Shown here piece by piece: positions 1-12,669 of a stretch of 64,000 nucleotides of DNA. Source of the stretch: Pontederia crassipes (taxonomy: Eukaryota > Streptophyta > Magnoliopsida > Commelinales > Pontederiaceae). Position 1 is the first letter of the stretch. Every line of letters begins with the position of its first letter. The stretch spans positions 14,461,501 to 14,525,500 of the forward strand of contig CM060196.1 in the NCBI GenBank assembly GCA_030549335.1, written 5' to 3'. The notes beneath the pieces are model-generated. The model worked only from the letters and a program-made list of their open reading frames with translations, was not told where the DNA came from and ran no database searches. The position numbers and the translations under genes were made by a program.

Positions 1-883
1 CATATAAGTATAATATAAAGTTTAAATTCATACTTTCATAAAAACTTCACAATTCATGTAACTCATGAAAATCCGTCAAATCATATGTCGATGTTCGTAT
101 AAAAAAATTCATTTCACATTGCTTACTCTAATGGCATTTGACCAATCATTTCATAAGACACTCACGTGAATGAAGCATAAATTCATATAAAAATACTCAT
201 CTTACATCGGCGTAAGACTATGGTAGCTACTAGAGCTTGCCTAATGTTATCATATAATCCATTCACCTCAACTACGTTTGATATTACTCGATAGACACGA
301 ATTAATTAAGAATCCTAATCAATATATTATATAAAATCAATCACATATATTTAAATGTCTAATAGGTTATAAGAATGTTTTGTAGCAATAACATTTAGTT
401 GTTTGTAGTTACCATTATTTTTCAAAATTTATTTACCATTCAATTTTCATATAAATACTTCGTCATTTTGTTATACTCTTTTGTTGATATTATTAAGAAA
501 ATAATTTGACTATTAAATTTTAAAAATGATTACTTAATAATTACTTATATATATTGGACCATACCAATAACTAGATTATGTCTAATTACATCAATCTGTA
601 ATTGTATTTATTCACAAAATTTATCATTCAATCTCTTATCATTACCATTATCAACTAATAATCAATATAATTGTGATTATGATATATTCTTATACTTATC
701 AACTGTTAATCAATTTATATTTAAATTTTAGAATTGTATAAGAGATATCTATAGTTATTTGTCTTAGAAAACATAATCAGTCAATTAACCCATCAGATTA
801 CTAATCCTATATATTTGAACACAATATTCTTACTAACATTATCATTTGATGACATGCTTATAAATATTTAATTGAAATAATCC

Positions 884-971
<88 letters not shown>

Positions 972-3900
972 GGAGTTTAAACTTTGGCAATGCGTTTTTG
1001 TTAATGCTTTAATCAAATATCAACTATTTCAACAACCTCCTTAATCTTGGAAAAAATATTATTGCAATACTTGATTCATTAGTAAACCAATTTATATTAA
1101 ATTTAACTTAGTTTTTTTTATAAATTATTACATACATGATAATCATGTGCATAGCTCTAAAATTAAATTCCATATTATATTGGAACAAGTTCCAATGGAC
1201 CAATTTTTTTTAACTTTTTCCATTTCCTATTTCTCAACCACATTAGATCATGCAAGATTGTTAACACAAAGCCTCATAGCACTTCAACCAACAAATTTAT
1301 ACTCTTTCAAGTAGATGCACCTGATCGGTAACACATTTCCCTCCTACAACCATCTTGACGTCAATGGGTAGGAGGTTTTGGATTCATTAAGTCTTGGGAA
1401 CCTTAATGACTTCACACGCTGACCATGAAAAGAGAAGAGAGCAACTTCCACACAAATGAACAAAAAATCACACTTGAGCAGCGAGGCTCTTCGAGCACTT
1501 GGTTCCTCCTCAATCTATGTGGACATGTTACCATGCATGTTCCGATGGTGATGTTTCATGGCAAGGGCGAGCATCGGTGTCCTATAGTGAGGAGAAAGAG
1601 GTGGCAGCATCTTTAAGGCTGGTACTCGTGAGAAGGAATAGAACTGTAGGAGTAGAGAGAATGGAGAAGGAATGGATTAATTTAGTTTTAACCTTAGCCA
1701 TGTGTCCACTTCAGTTGGACCATCTTTATTTTATTTTTATTCCTTTATTTACTTTTACCATGTTTACAATTTCTTGATGATAGGATGGAACTTTCCCTAT
1801 ATATTTTTTCAAAATTCTATTAAATTAACCGAATTACCCATGTTATTATGTATTTATTTATTTATTTATTTATTTTCGTTTGGGCCTAGGCTTTACAACA
1901 AGGCCATAAAGTTAATTACATAAATGGAAGTAAACACATTTATGATATTTTTAGAGTTTAAAAATTGGCAAAAGTTGAAAAGAATTTCAACAAAAGAAAT
2001 CGAAGTTGTCTATAGGAGAAAAGCACTATGACTTAAGAAATATTTTTAAAATAATTATCATCTATTCAATTTAAAATATAAAAGTTAGCCAGAAATTGTT
2101 GAAATGCAAATATGATTACTCTCATATCTGTTGAACCCGATAATCCGACTCGATCCCACTTAGGTTGAAGTTGGGCCGAGTTACTCGTGAATATCCCTAC
2201 TAATAATTATTATTCCTTCAACATTACTTTTAACTTATGAGTCAAGACTTGATATTTTAATAAAAATCATTCAAATATATATAGGCTTACTTTTGTAGTT
2301 CCTATCCCATTGAGTTCCTCTCCTTTGGCTAAATACCCACCACGACCGACAACTTCTCAACTAACCTAGGTGATAAGTCCGATGGAGTAGTACATTTCTT
2401 TCCAACATTAAAATCACAAGAAAGATACACCTAAAAAGTCTTATTAACCTCTTGATTCATTGCAATGCCAAATATGATATCAATATCCTATTGGGTAGTC
2501 ATTGTAGTGAGGAACAAATTACTAAAAAAACATGTAAAAAACTAAAGGGGAGGGACCACTACTCTCTTGAAACTCAACTATCTAGTCCAAGCATCAAAGA
2601 TACAATCAATTATAGCAAAACCAAATTGCCATTTAGCAATATAAGCTTTGTTGACAAAGAATAGCATCCAAATCCTTGTTGGATGATTTAGTGACAAGTA
2701 TAAATAGAAAACAATATAAACAATCAAACAACCAACTCCATCATAGACATCACAAAGTAAAGAGTCTAAGATGCAAAAATATTTTAGAATAACAAAGAAA
2801 TAAATAAATAGAGAGGACATCTCTATCCAAAAATGGATCCTATTCAAAATAGATTCCTTTTTGCCATTTATCCTCCAAAATTTCATTCTCTTTTCCTCTC
2901 CTTTCTAAATTTCTCCCACATTTTCAAACAAAAAAGAATCTTCCATAAAACTAAAACTTATTTTCTGCATTCTAGAGTCCACCCGCCCATGCTAGATATC
3001 CTCACTTCTTCAAGTGCCCTCATGTGTCAAAAATTCTCGAGAGGAGTTATATCTTATCCTTGATTCCTGAAACATAAATAATCAAGATTTAGATGCATTT
3101 CATATTTGAAATCCTATTGATATAAAATTGTACAAGCCTTTTATATACTCATCCCAAAGATATATTGGGAATTGGTCTTGAAAAAATAAAAAGGTGAAAT
3201 TTATATTTGCACCATAATCAAAGTATATAACTATTGTTATGTGCATGTGCGTGTTTAGAACATATTCTATTTTGAGAGATTCGAGAAAACACTATCTCAT
3301 TTAGATGAAAGGGGACTAAGGTCAACTTTTTTTATTAGAGATTGGATCGATCAACAAAAGAAGAATTAGACTAAAAGATGTTAGACTAAAAAAGGTTACA
3401 TTTTGAGAAAAATGAAACTTTCATATGAAGTACTTTCGTAAATCATATGAAGTACTTTCATAAATATTCTCATAGAATAAAAAAATGAAATTCCATTCTA
3501 TACATGCCAAATCATAAATTAGCATGTATTTAGTTTCTCTAAAAAGGTCACAATCTTTCTATTTTTGGAATATGATTGTCTAGGCATATTAATCTAATGA
3601 TAACATATCAACAACTGATGGTCAATTTAGCATTGTCATGCCAACTATTGATTATAATAAAGCATACAATGTGCTATAAATAAAAGCATATTTTGCAGGT
3701 AATAAAATCATTTTAGGATAAAAATCATGAATGATTCGAACTATAACAATATTATTTAAGTTGCCTTTTTACCCTTTTTTGCAACGAAGGTCTGAATGTT
3801 TTAATTTTATACATTCTTCATCCTCATAATTGGCTACCATAATTTTGTTGGCTACCATTATTTCACTCCTTTTAAATGTAATAAAAAGAGCCATATCATA

Positions 3901-4006
3901 ATCATTTATATTAATATATAAATACATAATATAAAAACTAGAAAAACTAAATCTAAAACCATAAAGGGACAATTTAACCTAAGATGTCAAATGTTGGGAT
4001 AAATTT
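1..4006. other. AT-rich spacer, no gene recognised
   Basis: Very AT-rich DNA with only short, unconvincing reading frames. A somewhat less AT-rich patch lies at about 1330-1700. It has no long frame and matches no family I know. Reading frames near 2450-3060 on both strands are short and lack recognisable domains; decayed retrotransposon sequence is possible but not shown. I found no RNA gene here. Confidence 0.6.
884..970. repeat. (ATA)n microsatellite
   Basis: An uninterrupted trinucleotide run of about 29 units in AT-rich spacer. Confidence 0.95.
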
Positions 4007-5651
4007 TAGCAAATGCTCCATATGCTTCTTAACTTTACTTTTTTTTCCAACTCTACGCTCAAACTCTATTTTATAATGAGATTGTCCCCAACCATTAACT
4101 TATTTCACCTCAGTTCACCGGTTATATGTTCTACATGGCAATTTTATACCCATTTTATCTCACTTCCATGCCATATATAAAAATATAAAAAAAACACATA
4201 TTTATCTCACTTCCACGTCATATTAAAAAATAATAACAAACGAAGCTTCATAATTCGGTGTCAGGGGAAGTCGTTCACTATCGACATATTGCTCCTGGCA
4301 ATGAACCCTCCCAACCCTCGAGGGATTGGATCCTATGGATGTTGGCAGAGGCAATGGAGGTGTACTCCGTGAGAAATATTTGGATTTCAGATGAAGGGCG
4401 TGGTGAGTGGGTCAATGTGGATGTCCTTGGTGGTGATGTTGTTGACGCAATGAACTCCTCGAGCCTGGAGGTGACATGGAAGGGGTCACCGGTGCTGGAA
4501 GCCCCACCAACACGGTCATCGGCCTATAGGCAATGCTTGAGGAGGAGCTCAAATAAGACAATGTATAGCTTCATTGTCACACTCGACATCCTTCAATGGT
4601 GGCCACAACCACCTTCATGTCATCTAGGTCTTCTCTCTTTGTCCCCTCTCCCTCTAGGTCGATGGTGTAGGAGAATGGGGAATCACGATCAAGGAGGTAG
4701 TAGGAGAAGAAGCGAGCGTTGATCTATGAAGGAAAAGAGTGGGGGCCACTATCGAGGACCAAGAGACCCCTGCCCCCAACGAAGATGCCTTCATTATCAT
4801 GGCTGCAGCCAAGGGCGACACCATGGACGGGTGAGGAAGTGTTTAAGGTGAGGTTCTCGGTGGCGAAGCCAAAAGAAACCTGCTAGAGGCAGCTGTCAGA
4901 GGTATTGTAGTAGGCGGAGACATTAAGGAAGTGTCACGACTATGCATCGCAAGGGAGCAACACTTAGGAACATGACATGACCGAGTTGAACACTAGGTTG
5001 GATTGCTAGTAGCAGTTGTTGGACCCAATGTTATTAGGACTCGATCGGACTGGCCGGTTGGACCGGTTCAATCGTCGATCGGCCACTAAGACGGCTTGAT
5101 ATAAGCCTTAAAACCAAACCCCTAGTTGAATCAGGTTGAATCGGTCAAGAACCAGCCAAAACCAATCAAAACAAAAAAAAATTGGGTTGAACCGCAATTT
5201 TAGGGCCAACCTAAATTTTTTTATTTTTTAACAAAATAAATAATTTTATAAAGTTTCTTATTATAAATTTGGAAAACATCCTTAAATGGACTTCCTCCAT
5301 AAAGAAACACATTGACCCACTAGTGTCCTCCTTTATTTGTAGATGCTCCATTGTTCTTATGTTGTTAGTATTATGAACGTGGGACTATGTTTGTACACCT
5401 TACTTGCTCTTTTTCTTTCATTTAGTCTAGAATTTACTAAGCTTTTAACTTTAACTTATAAATTATTATTTTATTCAAAAGTTTAATATCATAAATGTAT
5501 ATTATAATATAAGTTAATTATATATTTATTATATTATATACAATATTTGACATATTAGATAAATTAGTTAGAGATGAATGGTGCAAACTTCTTTGATATA
5601 TGTATAATAAACAATAAAACTATAACATACTTAATATAGTATAGTATTATA

Positions 5652-8490
5652 TGTCACACCCCACTCTATGACTAAGGTCTAAACCCTATTATCATACTCT
5701 TGGCTATGTTTAGCAATTCCAAAAATAAAATTGGCAAAACCTCCTCCCTTACTTATCTTATATTATTTGACAATATATACAAAAGACACATATATAATCA
5801 TCAAAGTTTAATAAAAAGTTATAAGATAGGCCATTCGCATATTGTCATTATATTTTTTTCACAAACCACATCACATATAACCCCACAGGATCAAGTTTTA
5901 TACAACCTTACAAAAATGATTCTAATAAACTCTAGTACAACTTTCGAGTTTATCTATTACATGCATGCTTTTTAAAAATGAAAATGGAGAGAAAATAAAA
6001 GTGCTTCAACGGCTCTACCTCTTCTATATGCATCAAAGACAAGCTTCGAGTTGACTCAACTCAAAAACTTATAATTATCTGAAAAATTCAACAAGGGTAA
6101 TGTGAGCAACAATCGTTTGCTCAGTGAGTGGAATAAATGTACAACATAGGGGAACAATACGAGTGCATATAACATTTAAATAACCACATATCTTTCGTAT
6201 GAGAAAACATTTAAAGCATAACTCATTTCACATAACTTTTCAAATCATATGAATTTTTACATAAATACAAATTATTCAAGATATCATCATATTCATAGTT
6301 AAACTTCACACATGTGTCATTGCACATACTCATCATGGGTCAATACATATCCCTCTATAATCATGTGTCATGCAGTTAAGCAGAGCTTCATAATCAAGAG
6401 TCATGGATACGCAGAGCAAATCATGGGTCAATACGTATCCCTCTATGATTGTGTGTCATACAGTTAAGCAGAACTTCAAAATCAAGAGTCTCAGATATGC
6501 AGAACAAATCATGGGTCAATACGTATCCCAATCATGATTGTGTGCCACACAATCATGATTCTCAGATACGCAGAGCGATCATGGGTCAATACGTGCACGC
6601 AGAGCAGTCCCCAAAGGACAAAGACATTCGATATATGCCCCAAAAACTTCATATATATCGAATGCGGTCCCAAAGACCTTTTTCAAATAGCATGGCTAAT
6701 GAACATACGGAGTTTAACAATATCAAAATACACATGTCATAATCTCATATCATTATCAAATAAAACTTATTTTAACTTCACAAGCATTGTTCCCTGAAAA
6801 CATTTTCATGTAAAATGTTGTTCCATCTCATATAAAATCATTGAAACATATCATAAATACTTTTCATAGTTCAAGATATGTTTCAATAATAATAATACTA
6901 ATAATCTTTGCTTGAAATAATATCATAAATAAAAGAACTAACATATAACATTTTGCTATGTTGTAAATTTACCCACTCACCTTATACTTTATCACTTCAA
7001 GAAGGTTTACTAGATTTTTCTCCTTTCACTTGTAGCTTGTTGGTTTCCTACAAGCAATGATGTTATTTCACTTTCCAATTACTAATAATAACAATATGCA
7101 ATGCATGCTCATGCATGAATTCTTGTTCACCTTAAAATGCATATAATCCCCTCTGGTACTAATATCTAACTTCAAATAGTTATATTCATAGACTATTTCA
7201 CACTTGGAACATCTCAATCTTTCATAACTTAACTAGGTGGTGTCTCAGGATTCCAGACTGAGTGTGTGTCAATAAATAATTTATAACTTCTTAACCCTAA
7301 GTGCAAATCTCATGATTCTGGATTAATTAGAAACTAGACATACTAAGGTTTCCAATCCCCAAATATCACTATCAAATTCCAAGTGAGTAAGTTAGGACAT
7401 CCCAAGCAATTTGACTTAGGGTTTATGCCCTGACAAACTGTGTGTCACTGAAATATTGATTTATATATTTTTTCATACTTGTCCATTTATCTAGGGCATA
7501 ATTTTTATGAAAACTAGACTTCATTAGTATTTTTTCATAAAAATTAAAGAATTTAACTCGCTATATATACTTATAACAAAAATAATTAATTCGGATCGCA
7601 ATCTGTCAATGTCCTGGAATCTGACAGAAGACTCACTATGAAATGAAAAATTCATTTCTCCGCCTCTACACATCCAAATTTGATGCTTTTACTTCTCACC
7701 GAACCCTTGTGAAGCATACTTTAACATGTATAAATTTCAAACCCTAATTCTATTTACCCTAATCATACCCTGATCTACAAGGCAGACCTGTGTCTGACTA
7801 GGGACAGAATGAGCGATCTACGGTTCTCGGTTCATAATTTCCTCTACAGAAGTTCTTTTTGTGTGATTCTTGTGGTCATGGAAAGCTAACACCTGGAAGA
7901 TTAATCATGCAAATTTTCAGGATTTATGAAGAGCTACTCACGACTATATGATCTTATGACGTTGTAGGTCAGTTTCGGATTCGCAGATTCACCCTAACCC
8001 AGCGAACTTGTCGAATTTCCTCAGGCTGTTCGGCAAGTGATCTGATCTTGGAAATTTTTCAGCTTGCAGATAATATGAATAAATGATTTATATATTTTTT
8101 TTCAGAATTTTAACACGTCATATGACGGTTTGGAAAAATCCTTTTCTAAGCATCTGGTGAGCTGCCTGCTTCAGCTGCTTGAAACCCTATTGGTTGAAAT
8201 GGAGGTCCAATCATATTATTTGGTTAAAAGTTAGTGTTAAACTTCTAATTAACATTAGTTAATCATAATTAAATATGTTTATTATAATATTTACAAATAT
8301 TATAATTAATTTTTAATAATATTATATAATTTCTTTATAACGCTTATTGATAATTTAATTTTGATTATGCTTTAATCCAAAGATTAGTTGCTACATGCAA
8401 TCATGACTATATCAGCATCTAAACTTACTTAAAATACTAATTAAAAGTAAAATTATGTTAAAATGATATTTGTGGAGCACGTCCGTGACA
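5652..8490. mobile_element. Solo LTR, 2.84 kb
   Basis: Starts TGTCACACCCC and ends GTCCGTGACA, so TGTCAC...GTGACA form a short inverted terminus of the TG...CA type. It is flanked by a perfect 5 bp target duplication ttata (5647-5651 and 8491-8495). No second copy of the LTR, primer-binding site or gag-pol sequence is present, so this is the product of LTR-LTR recombination. Length and start resemble long LTRs of Ty3-type plant elements, but without the internal region the lineage is unknown. It carries its own internal tandem repeat. Confidence 0.75.
6334..6640. repeat. Tandem repeat inside the solo LTR
   Basis: Four imperfect units begin with ATCATGGGTCAATACRT near 6334, 6420, 6509 and 6578, spaced about 86, 89 and 69 bases. 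Shared internal words are TGTGTCAT and CGCAGAGC. The reading frames that cross it are by-products of the repeat. Confidence 0.85.
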
Positions 8491-9594
8491 TTATATATAT
8501 ATACGAATTTTAAATTTCTTTAATTTAATATTTAATAAGTTCAAATTTAATAAATCTCTAATTATACTATATATTTATTTATAGAATATATAATCTTTTC
8601 ATAATATAATGGAAAAACTATTTATAAAAAAATTAAAGAGAAATTATATATAATGAGATTCAATAAGATTTTCTTTTATTAAGTGTGTAATAATTTTAAC
8701 ATCAAATCTTAAATTTAAAAGTTATGATTTATTATTTATGATCGTTATTTTTTGGTATAATTATATTTTGATATAGGTATATATCCAAAATATAATAGCT
8801 TAATTTAATATAGCATATTAAATATAATATTTTATTATTATCCGGTTCAACTGGTTCAACCTATTCGACCTGAAACGGACACCTATTCGAGTCGTTGTCC
8901 GTTCCTAACAACATTAGTTGGATCCCAAAGGGCACTAAGAGTGGGGTGAATTGGTGTTTAAAAATAAAAGTATTGATTTCACAAAACACGTCGCAGAAGT
9001 TAAAAATCGATTATTTAAACTTTTAAATTAATGCAATTCAAATCATATCATAAACATAATATGAGAAAAAGAGAGAATACAAACACAAGAACACAAATGG
9101 TTGTTGACGAGATTCAACCTCACCTTGGCCTACGTCTCCGTTTCGACTTCTCGACCTTGAGATCGTCGAAGATTTCATTAAATCTTTCTTAGTTCCAAAT
9201 GGGATAAGGAAGAACCCTTTACATCAATCATATTTTCTCCGTTTTGAGATGTAAGATAACATTTCCTCCTAGGAAGCTTATCTTTTCTCTCTCTCAAGAG
9301 GTAAGATATGGAACATCTTTTACATATGAGCTCTCTCAATTTTTCTGAACAATTGTTTTTCTCTTTTAGAATACTATGCTCACAAGAAGAGAAGATATAA
9401 TGAAGAGAAACTCAAAATGATAACTTCAAGAGAAGGATCTTCTTTTGATAATTTGAAGTTTTTTCTTCACTGCTTGGATGGATGCATTTGCTTTTAGCTT
9501 TGACACTCTTTTATAGATTTCAACGTGTGAAAAATTTGTCCAGAATTTATTCCATAATTTTCTCATTAAAAAATAGCCATTACTATTCATTTGA

Positions 9595-9895
9595 TCCAGA
9601 GGCCAGTTAACCGCACATTTAGATCGGTCGATCGGTCTATGCGACCTTGCGTGATTTCTTCAACTTCTGCGCTTGATCGGTTGATCGGACTATCAACCGG
9701 TCAATCGATCGGTATAGTCTCGACATCTTTTATTTCACCCGTTGAGCTGATCGATCGGTCGGTGCATCGATCGGTATGTCGATCGGTGATGTCTTGACGT
9801 GGATATGAGCAACTCATGTATTGATCGATCGATCGATATCTCCGATCAATCGACCGGTATAATCTCGACCGACTTTCATCGTGTTGATCGTCCTG
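9595..9895. repeat. GATC-dense tract
   Basis: About 15 GATC tetramers in roughly 300 bases, mostly as GATCGGTCGATCGG or GATCGATCGATC variants, where about one is expected. The palindromic words give short reading frames rich in Arg, Asp and Ser on both strands; these are not genes. The tract lies inside the TIR element at 5018-10151. Confidence 0.85.
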
Positions 9896-10290
9896 CACTA
9901 TTTTGAGCATAACTTTTTTCACAGTTATCCAAATTAGATAATCTTGGATTTTATAAATAGCTAACATGATTCTCTAAAATAATATTCATCATTCATCCAG
10001 AATCTAATAAGACCATAGTCAATTATTTAATCAAAGTTTAGTACATAAAGTTGTCCCTTTTTATTTAAATTTTTTCAGCATTTAACTTTAATCTTTCGAG
10101 CTTTGTATCATCAAAATATAATTTTATATGGCATTAAAACTTTGCTCCAACAGCAATTGGTGCAGGCTGGGGCTACAGCCATGTCACGTCACTCCCCATG
10201 TTTGTAACACCATGTACGTTATATTCACTAGGCTTGCCGACACCCACCCAAGAGAAGTACTCACTGCTACCCTAGTTGGTGCTAGACACC

Positions 10291-12669
10291 TGATGTGAAA
10301 TTTTATAACAGTAAAGCTAGCAAGTGTACTAGTCGCTCAAGTAATAAAGTGAAAAATATAAATTGTCAATCCCACGAGGAACTAGTTTATTTATCTATCA
10401 AATCTCAGAGGCTAATAAGATACGACATAAAAGTCTGGATAAAAGATGTGTAGAAAGTAAAATAACATAAAAGGTAAAATCTAAAACTAACGATGCGTAG
10501 GACCTTAGGATGATATATAATGTTATGATAAGAACAATCTGTAATCTCTGTGAAATCATGTATAAGTGTGAAGCTCATATTTAGTTTTTAGACGAATTAA
10601 TGATACTAAAGATATGATCTCCCGCACGGGTAAATCAACTATTTCAAAATGATGATAATATGAAAATATTCCACATAGATATACCTTCAAATCAAGATGT
10701 AATGTGCTGCAATTCCTAAACTAGATAATCGCTTGCACGGGTTAATCTATGCAGACTGCACAATCTAATATTCTGCACGAATTTTATTAGATCATGACAT
10801 GTAGTGCTTCAACAGAAGAGTTAATGATCAATTCAAATAGAAAATTATGAATTAAGGATTGATTACACTACACAGTCAATCATCCTAGAAATTATTAAAT
10901 TCTGAAGAAAAGCATTACGAATAGCAACCATGTTCGTAAAAACTAAACTAATTATTTGATTAATAAAAAATCATACATTATTCATACAGTAAAACTTTTG
11001 CAACTAAAACAAAAAGGTAAAATTATAACTAATAATCTAATGAACTACAAGAGATAGATAAAACATAGAAATCCAAGGTATCATCCCAACATAATGTAGA
11101 ACAAGAAGTACTTTGCAGAAATGATGATAAGACGTTGCACAATCCTCGCATGAGTCTCCTGCGCAGACGTCTTCTCCTTCGTTCTTCAGAAGTGCTTCTT
11201 CATTTTTGGCTTGAAAGCTTCGGTTGCAAGCCCTAGCATGCTCATCTTTGTCTGTCAGACGTCTCTTTATAGGGTCTCTGATTTAAAAGTGGCTTGAAAA
11301 CAAATGAAAATATTTTTCATGTGAAATAAAATAAATTCGAAGTCTCATTGGTTTTGAAAGTTTTGCCTTGTAAGACTCCAAAATTTATGGTCTAAGTAGT
11401 TTCCAATTTATCCTTAGGATATACGATAGGAGTTTGAGTCTTTGTGCGTTGAGAATTCTTCTGAGAATACGTTTATATGTCAAATTTGATGTCTATCACG
11501 CCACCTGAAATTGTTCTACGATCGAATCATAGTCGAATTAGGTCTTTTATGCTGCCTTCACGGGACATGAGAAGGATCTCACGGCCGTGATTCAGATGAT
11601 TTTATCTCCAATCGCGTGACTTATGTGCTTTCACGGTCTCTAATCAATTGTTAACGACCCGTCACCCTTGAACCTAAAACGCTGATCATTATGTGATATC
11701 TGTGAAAAAGTTGTGATGTCCCATTAAATATTTGCTTTGAAGTTCCTTCAGTGTGTGACGACCCGTGAAGGAAAGCTCACGGCCCGTAGTTGATGATTAA
11801 TGATTCTGCACCTTCTATGATGTCCGTGAAAATTACGTAACGCCCAGTTATACGAATGTTGGAATGCTTGACAACCCTTTACGCTTTGCTCATGGCCTGT
11901 TAATTCATCCAAATTCAATTCGCTGTAGGAGCCGTGAGACTTGTGCGATCCGTGAAAATCCTAATACAATGCCTATGAAAAATTCGTCACGACCCGTAAG
12001 TTATCTTCATGTGAGCTGAGAGCTGCTCGGTCCAATTAACTCTATGATCGGCGTGAAATTCAATCTTCACGACTGTGTGAAATATATAACGACCCATGAG
12101 ATCGTGACTACTGTCAAGGTCGTGAGGATGATTGCTTGAGTGTTAAAGCATGTTTCACGGGCTGTGAGGCGATACTCGCAACCCATGAAACGTATATGTA
12201 TTTGCATAACCATTCTGTGCGAGCCGTGAATTGCATATTGCGAGGCGTGAGCAGCACTTTTTGAGCTGTGAGACTTCTGTAACAGCCCGTGAAGTGTTCT
12301 TTTATATTTTCTGCAGGAAATCTGACTCTGTTGGGCGTTATTATTGCATAACCATTCTGTGCGAGCCGTGAATTGCATATTGCGAGGCGTGAGCAGCACT
12401 TTTTGAGCTGTGAGACTTCTGTAACAGCCCGTGAAGTGTTCTTTTATATTTTCTGCAGGAAATCTGACTCTGTTGGGCGTTATTATTCTTTTCTTCTGTT
12501 CCTCCATCATTTTCATTAATAATTCATACAGAATCACACCAACTAGAGGTAGATGACTACTTCAAAAAATTCAAAGAAATAAATGTAAAGATGGATGCAT
12601 GTTATGAGCAAATTACACGAAATAAACCTAAATGCAAGTCTAGTTATATGTTGTAAAATGCATGCATCA
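10291..12669. mobile_element. Solo LTR, 2.38 kb
   Basis: Starts TGATGTGAAATT and ends GCATGCATCA, giving inverted termini TGATG...CATCA. It is flanked by the 5 bp target duplication acacc (10286-10290 and 12670-12674). Joining the flanks restores the sequence seen in the intact ~300 bp unit downstream, confirming the borders. No second LTR or internal coding region exists. The 3' half contains many CACGG/CCGTG words and a 142 bp duplication. A TATA-like tttatagg lies near 11270, consistent with an LTR promoter. Lineage is not assigned. Confidence 0.75.
12202..12487. repeat. 142 bp tandem duplication in the solo LTR
   Basis: The segment starting TTGCATAACCATTCTG at 12202 is repeated almost identically from 12344. 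The near-identity points to a recent duplication. The minus-strand reading frame across it is repetitive in different frames and is not a gene. Confidence 0.9.

Larger units (their letters stand above)
5028..8917. mobile_element. Nested TIR element with GGTTC/GAACC-rich ends
   Basis: The left end reads ATGTTATTAGGA (5028-5039). The right end, reverse-complemented, reads ATGTTGTTAGGA. Both ends continue into stretches rich in CCGGTT and GAACCGG. The flanks GTTGGACCCA (5018-5027) and GTTGGATCCCA (8917-8927) look like a 10-11 bp target duplication, which suggests a Mutator-like non-autonomous element. Apart from the solo LTR inside it, about 1.05 kb remains; this is AT-rich and non-coding. Exact ends are uncertain by a few bases. 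Confidence 0.5.
5018..10151. mobile_element. TIR DNA element (GTTGGA...TCCAAC) holding later insertions
   Basis: Begins GTTGGACCC and ends GCTCCAAC, a 6 bp terminal inverted repeat. It interrupts the ~300 bp repeat between near-identical 7 bp flanks (agcagtt at 5011-5017, agcaatt at 10152-10158), as expected for a hAT-like target duplication with one later mutation. Without the nested element at 5028-8917 it is about 1.25 kb and non-coding. Its start, with the phrase GGGCACTAAGAG followed by GTGGGGTGAATTGGTG (8931-8959), resembles a dispersed repeat I recall from many plant genomes. Family assignment is tentative. Confidence 0.5.

Noticed and set aside
4258-4722. Open frame of about 154 codons in the GC-rich block
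   Set aside because: It begins with GTG, not ATG, has no domain I recognise, lies in a decayed transposon layer, and has no splice or promoter context.
6334-6640. Regularly spaced repeats that might suggest a CRISPR array
   Set aside because: Units are adjacent imperfect tandem repeats without unique spacers, in a plant LTR.
9591-9967. Arg/Ser/Asp-rich frames on both strands
   Set aside because: Direct translation of the GATC-rich tract in a DNA element.
12067-12537. Minus-strand frame of 156 codons with internal repeats
   Set aside because: Produced by the 142 bp tandem duplication within a non-coding solo LTR.
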